Origin: Trichoderma breve
Taxonomy: Eukaryota; Ascomycota; Sordariomycetes; Hypocreales; Hypocreaceae
DNA: 64,000 nt
Assembly (NCBI RefSeq): GCF_028502605.1
Contig: NC_079233.1
Location: forward strand, 5,332,001-5,396,000
Direction: 5' to 3'
Of the stretch, positions 1-12,253 are shown piece after piece (the first letter of the stretch is position 1; each line of letters begins with the position of its first letter). Under the pieces are notes generated by a model. It saw nothing but the letters and a program-made list of their open reading frames with translations, was not told where the DNA came from and did not search any database. The translations under genes and the position numbers were made by a program.

Positions 1-1
1 G

Positions 2-446
2 CGCGAAGGCAAGCTGGTCAAGGCTTACCGTGGCATGGGCAGCATTGACGCCATGCAGGACAAGAAGGCTGGTGGCGGTGGCAAGGACAGCCAGAAGAGC
101 AACGCCGGTACTGCTCGTTACTTCTCCGAAGGTGACAGCGTCTTGGTTGCTCAGGGTGTTTCCGGTTCCGTGGCTCACCGAGGGTAAGTTTAACACGCAA
201 TTCGCCTCCCTTCTCTCAAATATGCGTGAATATCCAAGCTGACATGTAATCAGATCTATCGCCAAGTTCGTTCCCTACCTTGCTGCTGGCCTGAAGCACT
301 CCATGCAGGACTGCGGCATGAAAAGCCTGCAGGAGCTTCAGGACTCTGCTGCCAGCGGTGTGTTGCGATTTGAGCTTCGCACTGCCAGCGCTCAGTTGGA
401 GGGCAACGTGAACATGGAGTCGTATGAGAAGAAGCTCTACGCATAA
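2..446 (+). CDS. IMP dehydrogenase, C-terminal part (5' end outside window)
   Basis: This is the last part of inosine-5'-monophosphate dehydrogenase, the NAD-dependent enzyme that commits IMP to guanine nucleotide synthesis in the cytosol. Reading in frame from base 2 gives [19 protein letters not shown], the usual segment of the mobile flap, followed by [22 protein letters not shown]. An intron lies at 184-253 (GTAAGT donor, CAG acceptor) and splits a Gly codon. The second exon reads [21 protein letters not shown] and ends at a TAA at 444-446. The order of motifs and the C-terminal length fit eukaryotic IMPDH. Family knowledge: the flap Arg-Tyr pair serves the hydrolysis step; the Tyr and Arg are present here. 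The gene is intact as far as visible and converges with the acetyltransferase gene downstream. Confidence 0.93.
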
Positions 447-840
447 AGGAATGATTGATGAAAAAGGGAATTCCGGATAGGGTTCCGGTACAAAAAGGAG
501 TGGACAAAAAGGGAAGGCTTGTATTTGATTTCTGGAGTTTGGGTATAGGGATGCATGTGGTGATAAGCTTGGAAGCTATCGAGTAAACAAAAGACCTCCC
601 AGCAATGATTCTAGAGGCAGGCTTGGCGCGTTTGATGACATGAATGATGAATTTTCATAAATTTAATAAAGAGCGGCGGCTCCCTCGGGGCATGCCAAAA
701 TTCAGAGTGACTTGGAGAGCCATGCTGTGAAATTTTCTGCTTGATTCTTGGACTTGGTCAGAGCTTTATACTCGAACTGCGGCCGATACCAGGACTTGAT
801 ATTGTATAAGTCATTTAAACGCTTCGAATATCTATATAAT
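447..840. other. Intergenic, between convergent genes
   Basis: This is the shared 3' flank of the IMP dehydrogenase gene and the minus-strand acetyltransferase gene. It is AT-rich with AATAAA-like sequence near 663-668, as expected of 3' UTRs. I see no further gene. Confidence 0.6.
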
Positions 841-1743
841 CTAGTTTGTATCCCTCAGCTCCCCATCCAACCCTCTATGTGAAGTCTCACGACTCAGAAT
901 CACATAATCAGGACGCACCACTTTCCCGCCTCTTAAAGTGCGATCTGCAGGGGAAAAGTCATCTTTCGCGAAGCCGAGTTTTTCGTAGAACTTGAGACCG
1001 CTGAGGTTGCTCGTAAAGCAAGTGAGCATTACTTTCTTGGTCGACGGGATGTTTTCCGCGATAGTGATGAGTTGGTTCATGAGATGCTTGCCGAGGCCGG
1101 ATCTAATAGAAAATGCCAATAGGTCAGCCTGATGTAGTAACAAAGTCTAGAAAGAGAAAGTCAAACTGGAAAGAAGAAGAGACAAAAATAGGAAAATAAC
1201 TTGCCCTTGAAGTTCAGGAAGCAAATGCACTTCATAGCAATACAACACAGGCTCATGATTCTCAAATGTAGGCATCAAGGATGTAAAGCCCTGGACCGCG
1301 CCACCGTCATCTTTGACGAGTATGTACCGGAGATCCGGCGACTTCATCTCTTTCCTTTTCATAGCAGGATGCCATCCCACAGACGAATTCTTGTAATCTA
1401 CGCCACTTGTCGTCTCGATGATGCCAAAGCAAGTCCGGAAGTCATCTTTGCTGAGCTCGTGTGACGATAGAAACTCGAGCGAGTAGCTTTTCTGTGTGAG
1501 TGGGTGAGTCCATGTTGTCCATTCTTGGCTTTCAAACAAGTTAAAATTGTTGAATTAGCAAAATGTCTTGACATAATGTGATTGGCAGGGGTTTGCATGG
1601 GATGTATGATATCCTTACCTGGGTTTTATGTAGTCTCTGATGAACTCTTCATCCGACTTCCCGTTGGCCGTCGCGATTGGGGTAATTTTCTGAGGTTTCT
1701 TTGGAAAAGATCCGAATTCTCTTCTTCTTGGTTCTTCAGCCAT
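841..1743 (-). CDS. N-alpha-acetyltransferase 40 (Naa40/Nat4-type GNAT)
   Basis: Three exons, 1743-1619, 1528-1205 and 1102-841, give about 236 residues. The product resembles Nat4/Naa40, the enzyme that acetylates the N-termini of histones H4 and H2A. The ATG at 1743 opens MAEEPRRREFGSFPKKPQ. Exon 2 holds the Naa40-like core WHPAMKRKEMKSPDLRYILV and the strand YCYEVHLLPELQG. The first intron is GT-AG. The second only works as a GC-AG intron (donor GCAAGT at 1204-1199): it restores the frame and creates QGSGLGKHLM, a correct Q-x-x-G-x-G acetyl-CoA motif. Exon 3 continues KKVMLTCFTSNLSGLKFYEKLGF, the usual GNAT C-terminal half, and ends in YVILSRE. It is divergent from the LYR-protein gene. 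Assignment to Naa40 rather than another GNAT rests on overall pattern memory. Confidence 0.78.
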
Positions 1744-2204
1744 TGTGTGTAATTTTGTGTCTTTTATTGGGCCTGGATAGGAATAACCTGTAGGTAGTGT
1801 GAAGAAATGCTAAAAGCGTCCTGTGTAAATCGAGATGGAGCCAAAGGCCCTGCCGAAACTAGGACCTAGAAATATTCCACTGACTACTAATTTCGAATAT
1901 TGCGGCTTCAAAGGCACTATAGTGATGAAATTATGTAGAATTTGACTCACAATGAAAAAAAGCAAGCAATTATTAAAACCTTTCTATGATAGAAACGATC
2001 AAGCCCGTAAAGGTCGGTGTACCTTCCTCATAGAAGCCGTCAACAACCCGCTACCCCTACCCGAAGTTTGCCCGACTCAAGCTCTTTTTCTCAATATATC
2101 GCCAACTTTTCTGAGTTGCCTCATCTGATTAGAAATCCACATACAAAAGCTATTTTTCCTTTTCTTGTACAATAGTCTATTTCAGGTTCAATGAATAATC
2201 CTTA
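1744..2204. promoter_or_regulatory. Divergent promoter region
   Basis: This 461-bp stretch separates the start codons of the minus-strand acetyltransferase and the plus-strand LYR-protein gene, so it must hold both promoters. I see AT-rich tracts and a pyrimidine-rich stretch just before 2205, but no recognisable TATA box or known factor site. Confidence 0.45.
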
Positions 2205-2664
2205 ATGAATCCCGGCATCCGCCTGCTGCCCCTCGGCCGTGGCTATGCCACCCAACGGCCACCCTCTCGGCTCAAACCGACGATAAGCCTCGATCACGTA
2301 CGTCAATCAGCCAGCCTTTTGAGATTCCCGCCACAGCAGCCAGCTAACAAGCCGATTGCAAGTTTCTCCAACGAACAAAAGCCCTGGCATTATACAGAAC
2401 CATCTGGAGAGGCACAAGGCGCATTGCAGATGCTCGGACAAGAGCCGAATCCCGCAAATATGCCCGGGACGAGTTTGAGCGGCATCGCAACGTCCAAGAC
2501 ATCGTATGTCACCGTCCATCCATTCTTCCCCCTCGCGTGAAAGAGAAAAATTTCTCCTGCTAACTTGGAACCCCTCCGCGGCAAACAAGTCTCACATCAG
2601 ATATCTTTTATCAACAGGCAAGACGGAATGGGAAAGCATGGAGAGGTATATCGGGGGTATGTAA
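2205..2664 (+). CDS. LYR-motif protein, LYRM2-like (mitochondrial)
   Basis: Three exons, 2205-2297, 2363-2503 and 2590-2664, encode 102 residues. The sequence reads MNPGIRLLPLGRGYATQRPPSRLKPTISLDH, then FLQRTKALALYRTIWRGTRRI containing the LYR tripeptide, and ends SHIRYLLSTGKTEWESMERYIGGM. Both introns are phase 0 with GTACGT/AAG and GTATGT/AAG borders. The third acceptor was chosen because it alone gives the HIRYLLSTGKTEWE tail I recall from fungal LYRM2 proteins. LYR proteins are small helical adaptors that bind acyl carrier protein in the mitochondrial matrix and help assemble respiratory complexes or the mitoribosome. The Arg-rich, acid-free N-terminus fits a mitochondrial presequence. 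It converges with the bL36m gene 294 bp downstream. Confidence 0.85.
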
Positions 2665-2958
2665 CACTACATAGAATTGTACATTTTTACGACGGCTGTC
2701 GAACCGTCATTTCTCGAGCATGCAAGAAAAGCTCTTCCAGAAATCAGTCCGCACTTCGGCTCGTGTCATGTCCTCCACGTCTTCGAAGCCATTGCCGTAG
2801 TATCGTCTATCAATTGCTTTTGCCAGACCGTTGTGTGTGTTTGTTCGTCGCTCCCTTTCGTCACCGTTTATGCGCCAATAATATACAGAATGCCCACTCG
2901 TCCGGGTGTCATCGTCGTCATCGTCGTCAAAAAGAGAAGAAACATCTTCGCGGCCGCC

Positions 2959-3328
2959 TTAGCTCTGTCGCTGCTTGTGTCGAGGGTTGGCCTTGCAGAT
3001 AATGTACAGGTATCCATTGTGTCGCTTGCCAGCCTTTCTTCGAACAACCTGCAAACCCCAAGATTTAGAACCAAAGTCTCGCTGAAAAGAATCAATCCAA
3101 ATTCAAACCCACCTTGCAGTGCTCACACCTCTTCTTGACCGAGCTGTGAACCTTCATGCCCCGCGTCTGCTGCAGGGTTCCTCCAATTGCGGGCTTGGAC
3201 AGCCATCCCATCCATGAGGAGGCCGGGCTCGTTGCCGTCGCAAAGCTGCCAGCCGCAAACGGTTTGACAACCTGAGAAGAGCGCAAAAGCCCTGCGGCCA
3301 GAGAGAGCGTGCGCAGCAGGGATGCCAT
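2959..3328 (-). CDS. Mitochondrial large-subunit ribosomal protein bL36m (Rtc6/MRPL36 type)
   Basis: Two exons, 3328-3113 and 3048-2959, give 101 residues. Residues 1-55 are a hydrophobic, Ser/Arg-bearing mitochondrial presequence. From about residue 57 the mature domain MKVHSSVKKRCEHCKVVRRK follows, then GYLYIICKANPRHKQRQS. Cys68, Cys71, Cys90 and His96 are the zinc-ribbon ligands expected for L36. The phase-0 intron (GTGGGT to GCAG) falls directly after the CEHCK motif. bL36 sits near the peptidyl-transferase side of the large subunit and stabilises rRNA. Length and motifs are normal for a fungal bL36m, and the gene looks intact. Confidence 0.93.
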
Positions 3329-3730
3329 TGTCGATGTGCTGATTGTTGCTGGGCTGCGCAGAGATAAGACATGGGCCGGTTTTTTTCGGGACTTGGAGGT
3401 TTGCGATCTGCTTTTACAGGTCACGTGGCTTGCCGGTGTTGAGCGTCACCTTCGAACATTTCCATTTCAGGAAGGGAAAAGCAAATATTTTGCTCCAAAA
3501 ATATAGCCAAGTAATAATTTTGGCTCTATAATGATTTTAAGTGTCTATGCATTTCATTGTCACGGCCCTGGCATAAAGCCCGTCTTTGTCTCCATGCATG
3601 TTCACAGTCCGTCTCACCAAGTTGGCGCAAGTTGGGTATATGGTTCAACAAAAACCATCCGTGAGCTTAGTACCTACGACTATCTAATAGCCAGTTTTCA
3701 TACATGTTGTTCATACATAAGCGCAATTCC
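3329..3730. other. Intergenic, promoter of bL36m and 3' flank of the next minus-strand gene
   Basis: Only short random reading frames occur here. It carries the upstream region of bL36m and the 3' flank of the gene that ends at 3731. No RNA gene or repeat was recognised. Confidence 0.5.
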
Positions 3731-6520
3731 TCAGCATCCATAGATATTCAAAGCCTCAAAGCTTTGCCCTATGCCGTATTGGTCAGGGACGATCCAGCAA
3801 ATTCCTTCCTCCCAGCGTCTCAGCTTCACCACAGCATTTTTCACCCCTTCGAGTCCTTCTTGGTCAATCAGTGTAACAGCTACCGATGCGGCTGATAAGC
3901 AAGCAAAACGAAAAGAAAGAACACAATGTATCAAAGCAGACCGTCCAAAAAAAGTGTTCAAATCGTGGGTAACCCAGAAAAATAGAAACCCAGAAAGACG
4001 TCGATAGCTGTTCACCAGCTCTCCTTCTGTAGCTCACGTGCCTTCTTTAAGGCACTTTCGTAATCGAAAAAGTATCGAAAATAGTCTGGACGTGGAAGCT
4101 GGAGCTCATCTAGATCATCTGGCGCCCCTCCATCCTCTCGCGTGGGGCCATATGCGGGAATTCCCTTTCGCTTCGAGCCAGTTGGATAAGTCTTTCGAAG
4201 TTCCAGGATGCCCAGACGATGGACGTCTTCTCTGACGGCAGAGGCAATGACATCTAGCCAGCGACGTCCGGTAGCTTCATCGAGGGCGACATCTTCAAGG
4301 CTGGGGAGTTTAACCAGCGAGTCATGTGGCAGCTTGTTGTCTCGCATAAGGCGCTGCCGGTAATGAGGCCACCTAAAAACACCATCAACGCCCTCAGCAA
4401 ACACGAGTCTCGGCTGATGGCGTACAGTTTCGGTCGAGTGAAGGCGAATTAATCCCACTCCGCCACGGAAAAGGGGTGCATCCTGGTTGAAAGCCTTTTG
4501 CTCCCAGTCAGGGCAGAGCTTGTCCAAGAGACCTTTCTTCTGCGCCTTCAAATGGTCTGTCTCCGCGTCAAGGCGTTTCTGCAAATGACAGGCGCAACAG
4601 ATGCGTCTATGGGGTTGCAATAGATTTATCGAATCGGCTGAGAAGAACTCCATAAAGGTTTGATAGCCGCAAGAGCAGCAGCAGAAGAAAGTCGTAGCCA
4701 TCTTTTTGAGGTAATACTTGGGCCAGTCGTGAGCCACATGCTTTTCAACCGCTACTCGAACTGGCTTGAGCATGTCGTAGATTGCCTGGAGTTTAATGTC
4801 GCCACGGTTCCAAGCCCATCTGTCCACTTCTATATACCGATATACGGCATCTAGAAAGCTATAGACGCCTAGTGGAATGTTTGGCACCTTGGCAAGGTAG
4901 TCCATGAATGCATGGTCTTTGGAAAATAGCAGGTCTAGCCCCAGTCCCTTTGACTTCAGAACGGCCTTTAGGATAATGGCATAGAAACCTCGCTGGGCAA
5001 TATCCATCTCGATTGGCCCCCAAGAGATACCATACGTCGCCGCGTTTTCGTGTGCATATGGCGTGCCCTGGTTAAAATGGGGAAAGAAATCAAATGCCTT
5101 GATCTTTGGCATGTTTTTCTTACGCCGATCATTGTTGATCTCATGGATGAGATCCAGAATCGGGATCACGTCGCCAAAGTGGATGAGAGGGCAGTTGTAT
5201 ACGCCCACCATGGTCACATTTGGCAATCCCCGTAGTATGATGGCGAGCATCCGTCGGTCGAGAAGGGGCACCTTGTGAAGGTGCAGAACCTCGATATGCG
5301 AACGAGCCCTGTGTAGTTCAGCCACTGATGAAGACGTTAGACTCGGTACTCCAGAGTGTTAAAGGTGATGCCCGCGGCACTTACTCAGTTTAAAAAGACT
5401 CTCCATCGCGAGACTGATGGGCATCTTATGCAGTTTATCTTTGGTCCCCTCAAACTGATTAGCCGACCACATCTTGTCGAGTGGCTCGAGAGAACCCATG
5501 ACGTTGATGCCATTGACATCGTCTTTCCACCATTCCTTGGCACGATCAGTAGTTAGAGGATCAATCCCTTGATCGTCCGTTGCCCAGTAAGGCCCAGCAA
5601 CTCGCAAGCATTCAGCTCTCCAAATCCGTGCCCATTGGAAGAAGACCTGTTCCATTTCGATAGATCGCAGTTTATAGTTATCAAAGTCCTGCAAAGATTC
5701 CAACCTTTGACGCGTTTCCTTCCACTCGGGCGAGTCAAGTCTCAACTTATATTTCTTCTGGGCTTCGAGAATATCCCCAATGGTGTGTTGGGGAACCTCT
5801 ACAATCATTACAGAAGAGGGAACCTCGACGACATAGGCCATGGCACAAAAATCCCACCGATTCTGTTTTTCTGTCAGACACTCATTGGATTCTATCATGG
5901 TACATGATAACTTACCACATTGTCGCCAACCAGCTTGAACATTTTGCTCGAGGTCAGAGATAGCCTCATAGCTGTCTTATGACCATCACGGAAGACATCT
6001 TCCATGATTCTAGGGCCAAGATAGAGATGTCCTACAACAGGTACAATCTCCGGGGGAATAAAAGGTGTAGTCTCAACTACAGCCGAGACAGTTTTTGGGC
6101 GGCTGGCTGCCGCTTTGAAAGCCGGCCTATTCGAAAGACGTTCAGTGACAAACCATGGGCCCTATACTGTCATCAGTTTTCTATCCCAAGATTTTAGTGT
6201 CGTGCAGTTGCTTACCTTTGTGAGGCGGCGAAGTCTGTAATATATCCGACCGCTTGTGATGAATGTTTGCTTCTTAGACTTGAAATATTTGCTTCGATCC
6301 GGCCGGAAAACTCTACTCTTGAGGTACCTTATTGCCTCGTTCTCCAGCTGTGCAGCCGTCTTCGTGGTAACATCTGGATGGAACTTTCCATCTGATAGAC
6401 GCTTCCTGGACTCAGACATCCCGTAATGGGTGACACGGCCTGAGATGGACATTAGTACATTCCAAACATAGTTATGAATTTGAAGCACTTACAACGGAAA
6501 TCATCATCGTCAAAATCCAT
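3731..6520 (-). CDS. Hypothetical protein, six exons, cysteine-rich patch
   Basis: I do not recognise this protein. Exons 6520-6493, 6439-6216, 6161-5916, 5862-5385, 5324-4038 and 3891-3731 join in frame to about 807 residues. It starts MDFDDDDFRCRVTHYGMSESRKRL, a short acidic start. The middle has the block ARIWRAECLRVAGPYWATDDQGIDPLTTDRAKEWW (not written in full as one motif), and later LHLHKVPLLDRRMLAIILRGLP, leucine-rich as in LRR-like solenoids. A patch FFCCCSCGYQ followed about 20 residues later by RICCACHLQKR could bind zinc. The last intron (4037-3892) has GTGAGC and a strong pyrimidine tract before CAG, and exon 6 reads IDQEGLEGVKNAVVKLRRWEEG; if this intron is retained the protein instead stops at 4012. 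The start codon is uncertain because exon 1 is only 28 bp. Confidence 0.72.
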
Positions 6521-9500
6521 TGGGTCAGCAGGGAGGGCTTGGTGTAATGTTCTCTGACGAATCTTTTGCGATAACAGAGACTTGGTTCAAATATGTGTCT
6601 ATCGCTTTGAGTGTGAGCCAAACGAGCTTTGAATTTTATTTCTATCGTTCGTTCATCTGTTTACCAGTGATCAAAACAGCAAAGAAGTTATCAGGAAGCG
6701 GCAGAATATATGTTGCGCCAATACGTAGTCATAATCTCAAAGATGGATGCACATGAATATGGTTTCCATAAGAGACAAACGTGAGTGATGATATGTGGAG
6801 GGCAAGAACTCTGTCTAGATAGAGGAGAACAGTCTTTCAACACCACGCACTGGATATGTTTAGCGTCGGGTGGATGAGCTTTTCTTCTCCTTCATGAAGC
6901 GCTTGGGAAGAAAGAAGGGGGGATTGATGCTGAATAGGATTTGTGTGAAAGACAGCTTTCTGGCTTGTAGTATTCAGAAAGATACTAGAAAGGATAACAA
7001 AGAGATGGTGGAAAGGCCAGGTGCAGTAAACGAGAAGAGAGATGTGCGGGTAAGTTCCATCAATTCTTTGGCTTGTGTCGGTGATGAAAGAGAAGATTGA
7101 TTGATGGAAACAAGCAAAGTCGTGTCATGTAGAATAAAGTCAGAAGATCGAGAAGAGCTTACCAAATTGAAAGAGCAGAGTTCTCGAGAGAAGGCATCGG
7201 GGAGGAAGCTGATATATCCAGCAAGGAGGTTTGAGAGCAGGAATCTATCTCAAGCGATGTGCACTTGATCTGGGAGAAAAGAAGCAAATTGTGATGATGT
7301 CTGTGTGTTGGGTTGAGGTAGAGGAGTGTGAGAGGAGGAGAGGAGGAGGAAGAGGGGAGTGAAAGGGGAAGGGCGTTTTGTAGCCGGCTGGAATAACAAC
7401 TGCAAGGCACGTGTGGGCCGCACACGCACTCGCACTCGCACCTCGAGGCCACCAACGCTTGCAGCTGGTTTGCAGGAAGAGCTGATGGGAGAGGCTCATA
7501 ATTCACTAAAGTGCCGGTTGTCTGAGCTATAAGGCATCTCTCCATGTACTGGTTCATATCCACCTCCCTAGCCTTGTGAGGTCTGATTCTCAGGAGCAAA
7601 CTAATGCCAAACACATCTACATCCGTCCTCTATTATCTCTCGAATAGTTATTGTCCGTCTTCAGTTACCTCGAATAATTACGAAATATCAGGTGTGTAGA
7701 ACTTGACAGTCTTTTATTGTAATTTGCGAATCCTTTTCCCATATATACCTGCCTAGCACCTAGCTGTTGTGCGCAATGCACCTGCTGAACAGAGCGTCTT
7801 TAACTCAATAAGATCATCTGCTTTGTTTTCACATCTTGTTGTTTGTTCTCCTGCGGAAGGAGAACAGCAAGCGTGTTCATGGTAATGTCAGTTCTGGTTA
7901 CTTGCATTCAGCGCTGCCCCAGCCCCTGGACGTTTGATGCCCGCCACTCCCCCCTTCTCTTAGCAACATTGCTTGAAGTTTAAGGTTTTAGAATTTTGCA
8001 ACCCTTCTAGTTACCTGATGCATTAGGTCAACAATTATTTTGCATCTTCATTTCATTACACCCGAGTTGGCTCCTATAGCTACCTATGCAGTCCGAAACA
8101 ACCTTTGTCTCCAAATCGACCGCCAGCCACAGTCCAGGAGCAGAACCGTGATGCTTGGGTATCCCCAATTCCTTCTCTTTTTCATCATTATCCACTACTC
8201 ACCATTACATATCCAAGTCGTTTGCTGGCTTCCTATCAATTAAAATCATCCTAGCATTATTCACTTTGTTTGGCCCTTCATCTCGAACAGAATGACGCGA
8301 AGAACATCACGAAATTCTCGGCACCAAGTTGTTTATATCCCTACTACCAACCACTCCACTGGTATACAGACAGATGAAAGAATCAGCACCTAGCTTGAAC
8401 AAATCCCTCCATACAATAGCTTCTTTTGACAGGGACAAGGTACTCACGTCTACAAGCACGTACTGGATGCTGCATCGCGGTTCAAGAAACGATACCGTTG
8501 AATGACTAACTATCCAGCACGGGAACCGTCAAAGTACATGTATGCTAATTTCAAGGAAGCGTTGAGTATTGGTGCGATGTTGTGAGAGACAACGCGCGCG
8601 CCTTTGTTGTCAACACGCTGAAAGGCAGCTTCGAAGACGTGCTAACTCGCCATAAGTACATATTCCTCTATCTTTTCAAACAAAACTATGCTCCCAGAAA
8701 TTAAACATATCTTTAACATCGCTGGTTTCTAGGAACAAACCCTAACTACGGATATCCTCCGCCGTAAGAAGTCGAATACGAAGAGCATTATTTCCCCACC
8801 GAGAATAGAGTGCACCACCACCTCTCGATAGCTAATACGATACGGCGATCCTAAAGCCGTAGCACTTAAGTACCAGAGAAATAAAAGGAAGATAGACATC
8901 AGGAATTTTTGTATTTCTGATTGTCAATGGAACTAAGACTGTTCTACTAATAGATTACAGAATGAGAGAACATTCCAAATCGCAAGCCCTCTTGGAGCTG
9001 AGCGTGTCACAAAGACAGTCTTCGCTCTCTTTAGAAACATTCTAAAGACAGCCAGAAAACATAGGTATCGCCATGATGGGCAACATGAAACTAAAGATAT
9101 CCAAGAACAGTTTTCACACCATGATTACGATTACTCTTCCTGTAGAGATGCTTCGGCTTGTCTCGAATTTCGTTAAGCGCGAACGAGCAATGACCCGGCA
9201 GAGCGAGCCGAAATTTCTGCCTAGCTAAAGCCAATTCAGTGACACGAATACCATCTGCAACACTTGAAGTCTCTCCTACGAAACGGAAGGCATATACCAG
9301 AAACTGTCCAGGTATGCAATGATTGTCGACACATCCCCCATCAGAACCAACTCTAACCGCAAAATATAGGTGCAAAGCAACCAGCTGCCTATGTTGTTGA
9401 GTCGATACGTTTCATTGAGAGGATATACACATAAATTAAAACATGACGAGAAACAAGACGTTTGAAAGGCAAGCTCACTCAGCTACGAAGACATCATTCC

Positions 9501-10740
9501 CAAAACATCAGATGCCAGAATTAAAAGACGAATACGGCCGAGGGAAAGGATCGACTACAAGCAAACTACAGTCAATCGACAATACTTTTTCAAAAAAGTA
9601 TAAAGCAGAAACAAAATTGAATATATATGTTTATATATAGACTGCAGATGCCACTGGAAATTTTCCGTTTTGAGAATATATGTGGCTGTGATATCGACAT
9701 ACACATAGCATGCCATCAGCACCCGATGTATGTGCGAATCCAGCCGGAATCTGTTACACGGCATAGGTTCCAACAAATACGATATCTCATATCAAGCAAT
9801 TATATCTGAAAGCGAAATCGATAATGCGAATGACAGGGGACGTCAAAGCGATATTGCTCCCGCCTCCTGCAGAGATAGCATACAAGAAGACCGTCGAGCA
9901 ACACAGTCAAGGGACGGATCATGTATAACCATCTAATTAAACGACATTAAGCGACACTTTGAGTTCTTATTTATTCTTTCGCATCATGAGTCTACATCTC
10001 ATTTCACCGTTGCAGGCTTGTCGTAGTGACAGGGCATCAAATGAGCAATGCAGGGAAGGTCAGCATCGGTGGTCGTCAAAATCCCTGAGACTCCCACAGC
10101 CCCATGAAAGCTCGAGAAATTTCGATCTTCAAGTGTTTGCCGTCCCAAGCAATCGTCTATGCGTGGTATCCGACATCGGTCTCGCCGAGCCTCGCCTCCA
10201 ACATTTCTTCTCCGAATCGCGAATCAAGCCCGATATCTGCTATCAGCACCGATTCAGTAACCCATCAAACAATACCCATAGAGAGATGGAGACAGAAAGT
10301 AGACATTCTGAAGGAGGCAAAAGATCACAATGTCATTTTGCGTGCTCGGCTCCTGCGAAAGCGTAATTACGCTCGCCTCGCGTGGGTGCTATCGGCTCTA
10401 GGAATATACCTGACCTAGACATGGTCAAGCATCACGTCAACCCGCCTCACTCCAGCCAAGGCTTAGCCAAGATGGAAAAAAAGTTCTCGGCACCAGTATT
10501 TATTACACACGGGCATGCTAATCGCGATCCTATTCTTAAAGTAGAAAGGGAGATGGATCACACGACTCGATATCTAAGACCATGTCGGATCTCAGCTACT
10601 CCAACGGCGCACCACTTTGGTCACTTTGAGGTGTCACTAAGAAAATACTAGTATAGTTGCACGACCAACGCCCTACGAAACACAGAGCAGGTTTTTCTTC
10701 TTGTTTCTCCTCTTTTCCCTCCCAACAGATATCCTCGTTA
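6521..10740. other. Gene-poor region, no supported gene
   Basis: This holds the upstream region of the gene starting at 6520, with a CACGTG palindrome near 7408 and purine-rich tracts near 7330. The rest is AT-balanced sequence. Reading frames of 60-135 codons occur at 7159-7614, 9091-9375 and 9959-10418, but none starts convincingly, has family motifs, or shows coding-like third positions. Parts of 8.3-10.6 kb could be the decayed remains of older sequence; I could not link them to any element. Confidence 0.4.
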
Positions 10741-12226
10741 TTATAGGGTAACATTGACAATCATCGATTGCCAGGCGGGAAGATATCTTCCCACACACAC
10801 TGCAAAAAAAATGTGATTACTCACACGGGGCCTGCATACATGTAATATTGGTCGTATCATGCGTGACCCATCACTTGTACGGAGTAGGGAGTACGAGTAT
10901 CGTACATGGAAGAGACCCAAAACACTCCCCCAGAACCAGAACAATGAATGACATCAACTGAAAACCCGCCAAAGCTGCATCCGAAACGGGGGGAGCACAG
11001 GCAAACGGCCTTCCTGTATCGGCCAAAGGGATCTTGTTCCGGGCAGCGGCATGACAATCAACTTTTTTCTGGCGCTTTCGCTCGCTGCAGATTTTACGTA
11101 CATACGGAGTACAAGGGGACAGGGATGAGGCTGCTGCTGCTGCATCCCAAAAAAGTCCGGTGCAGAGTCACACCACCTTTTAGCCACTGGGGAGCGGTCG
11201 TGCCACTGCCAACTTTTTGAAACTGCTCAACCGCTTTGATACGAGAAAAGGTACGACTACACGCTTTTGACAAGCCCGCGGGCTCTCTGAGTCTTCCGGT
11301 GCCGCCGGCCGTTGCTGCGGACCGAGGAATCACCCGTGATGAGATCCGGGAAATGGCGGCCTCCGCCGGGATTTGGATTCCATTCTTTTGATTTTGTTTT
11401 TGGTTTTTAACGTCGACGACCATTCAGTGGCGGCGGCTATGAAGGATATGATGTGAGGTGGTGCTTATGCCGGTGTGTATCAAGTAACGAGCCCAGGCAT
11501 CATCATACGATCCATCGATCATAACCAAGGGAACACAGAGGCAAATCTTCTGTACTGTACTGTACACACGTATCCAAAAAGTGTCCACGACTGTTCAAAG
11601 CCTGTATATCCGTACGGAATTGGGAATCATGTCAAACAACTCAAAAGCCTCTGCCGTCCCCACCGCCTTTGAGAGCGGGGTGAACTTGGCGATCAAGATG
11701 CGCTTTTGGAGATCACAAAGGCGGCAAAAAAAGCTGTGTGCTCCCTTTTTGTTAGTGCAACTCCCGGGCAGTGGAGTCGTGGCTTGTCGTCACAAGGCCT
11801 CTTGGCGCCGGCCAGAACAAATCCAATGAACGGACGAGGCTCCCAAGGGGCGTTGCCGTATTGTTTAAGATTAGCAGCCATAGTCATCGAATCTATTAAT
11901 ACTCGTACCTATGAATGAATGGGACGAAGTTGAGCGGCTACGTACTGTATACTCTGTTGTTACTAGCCCATCGAACCAGCCACCGGGAAGAATCCAAAAA
12001 GTGTCCCAAACCTCGTGTTTCACTGGTCCCCAATATTGAGACTGGCCAGAAAAAGATTTGACGAAAAAAAATTCATTAATAATAAAATGTTTCATCCTGC
12101 TTGGGGTGGGAGCCGCCAAAACGTCACATTTCATCTCGCGCCCTAGCAGCAGTCCCTATTCGCCGGCGTGCCTGGCTAGGGTGCAAAATAGTTCCATGTT
12201 GTATTTGCCTTTTCCGCCGGTAAAAT

Positions 12227-12253
12227 GAGTCAAGTGAGTCAAGTGAGTCAAGG
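12227..12253. repeat. Tandem repeat, three copies of a 9-mer (GAGTCAAGT)
   Basis: Three adjacent copies of GAGTCAAGT, the last one degenerate, are visible directly. TGAGTCA is the AP-1/Gcn4-type core, and each junction reads GTGAGTCA, so the array could also be a bZIP site cluster; that is inference. Confidence 0.7.

Noticed and set aside
7159..7614. 151-codon minus-strand frame
   Set aside because: Translated CT-rich leader sequence (Ser/Leu/Pro/His runs), no start with good context, upstream of a gene on the same strand.
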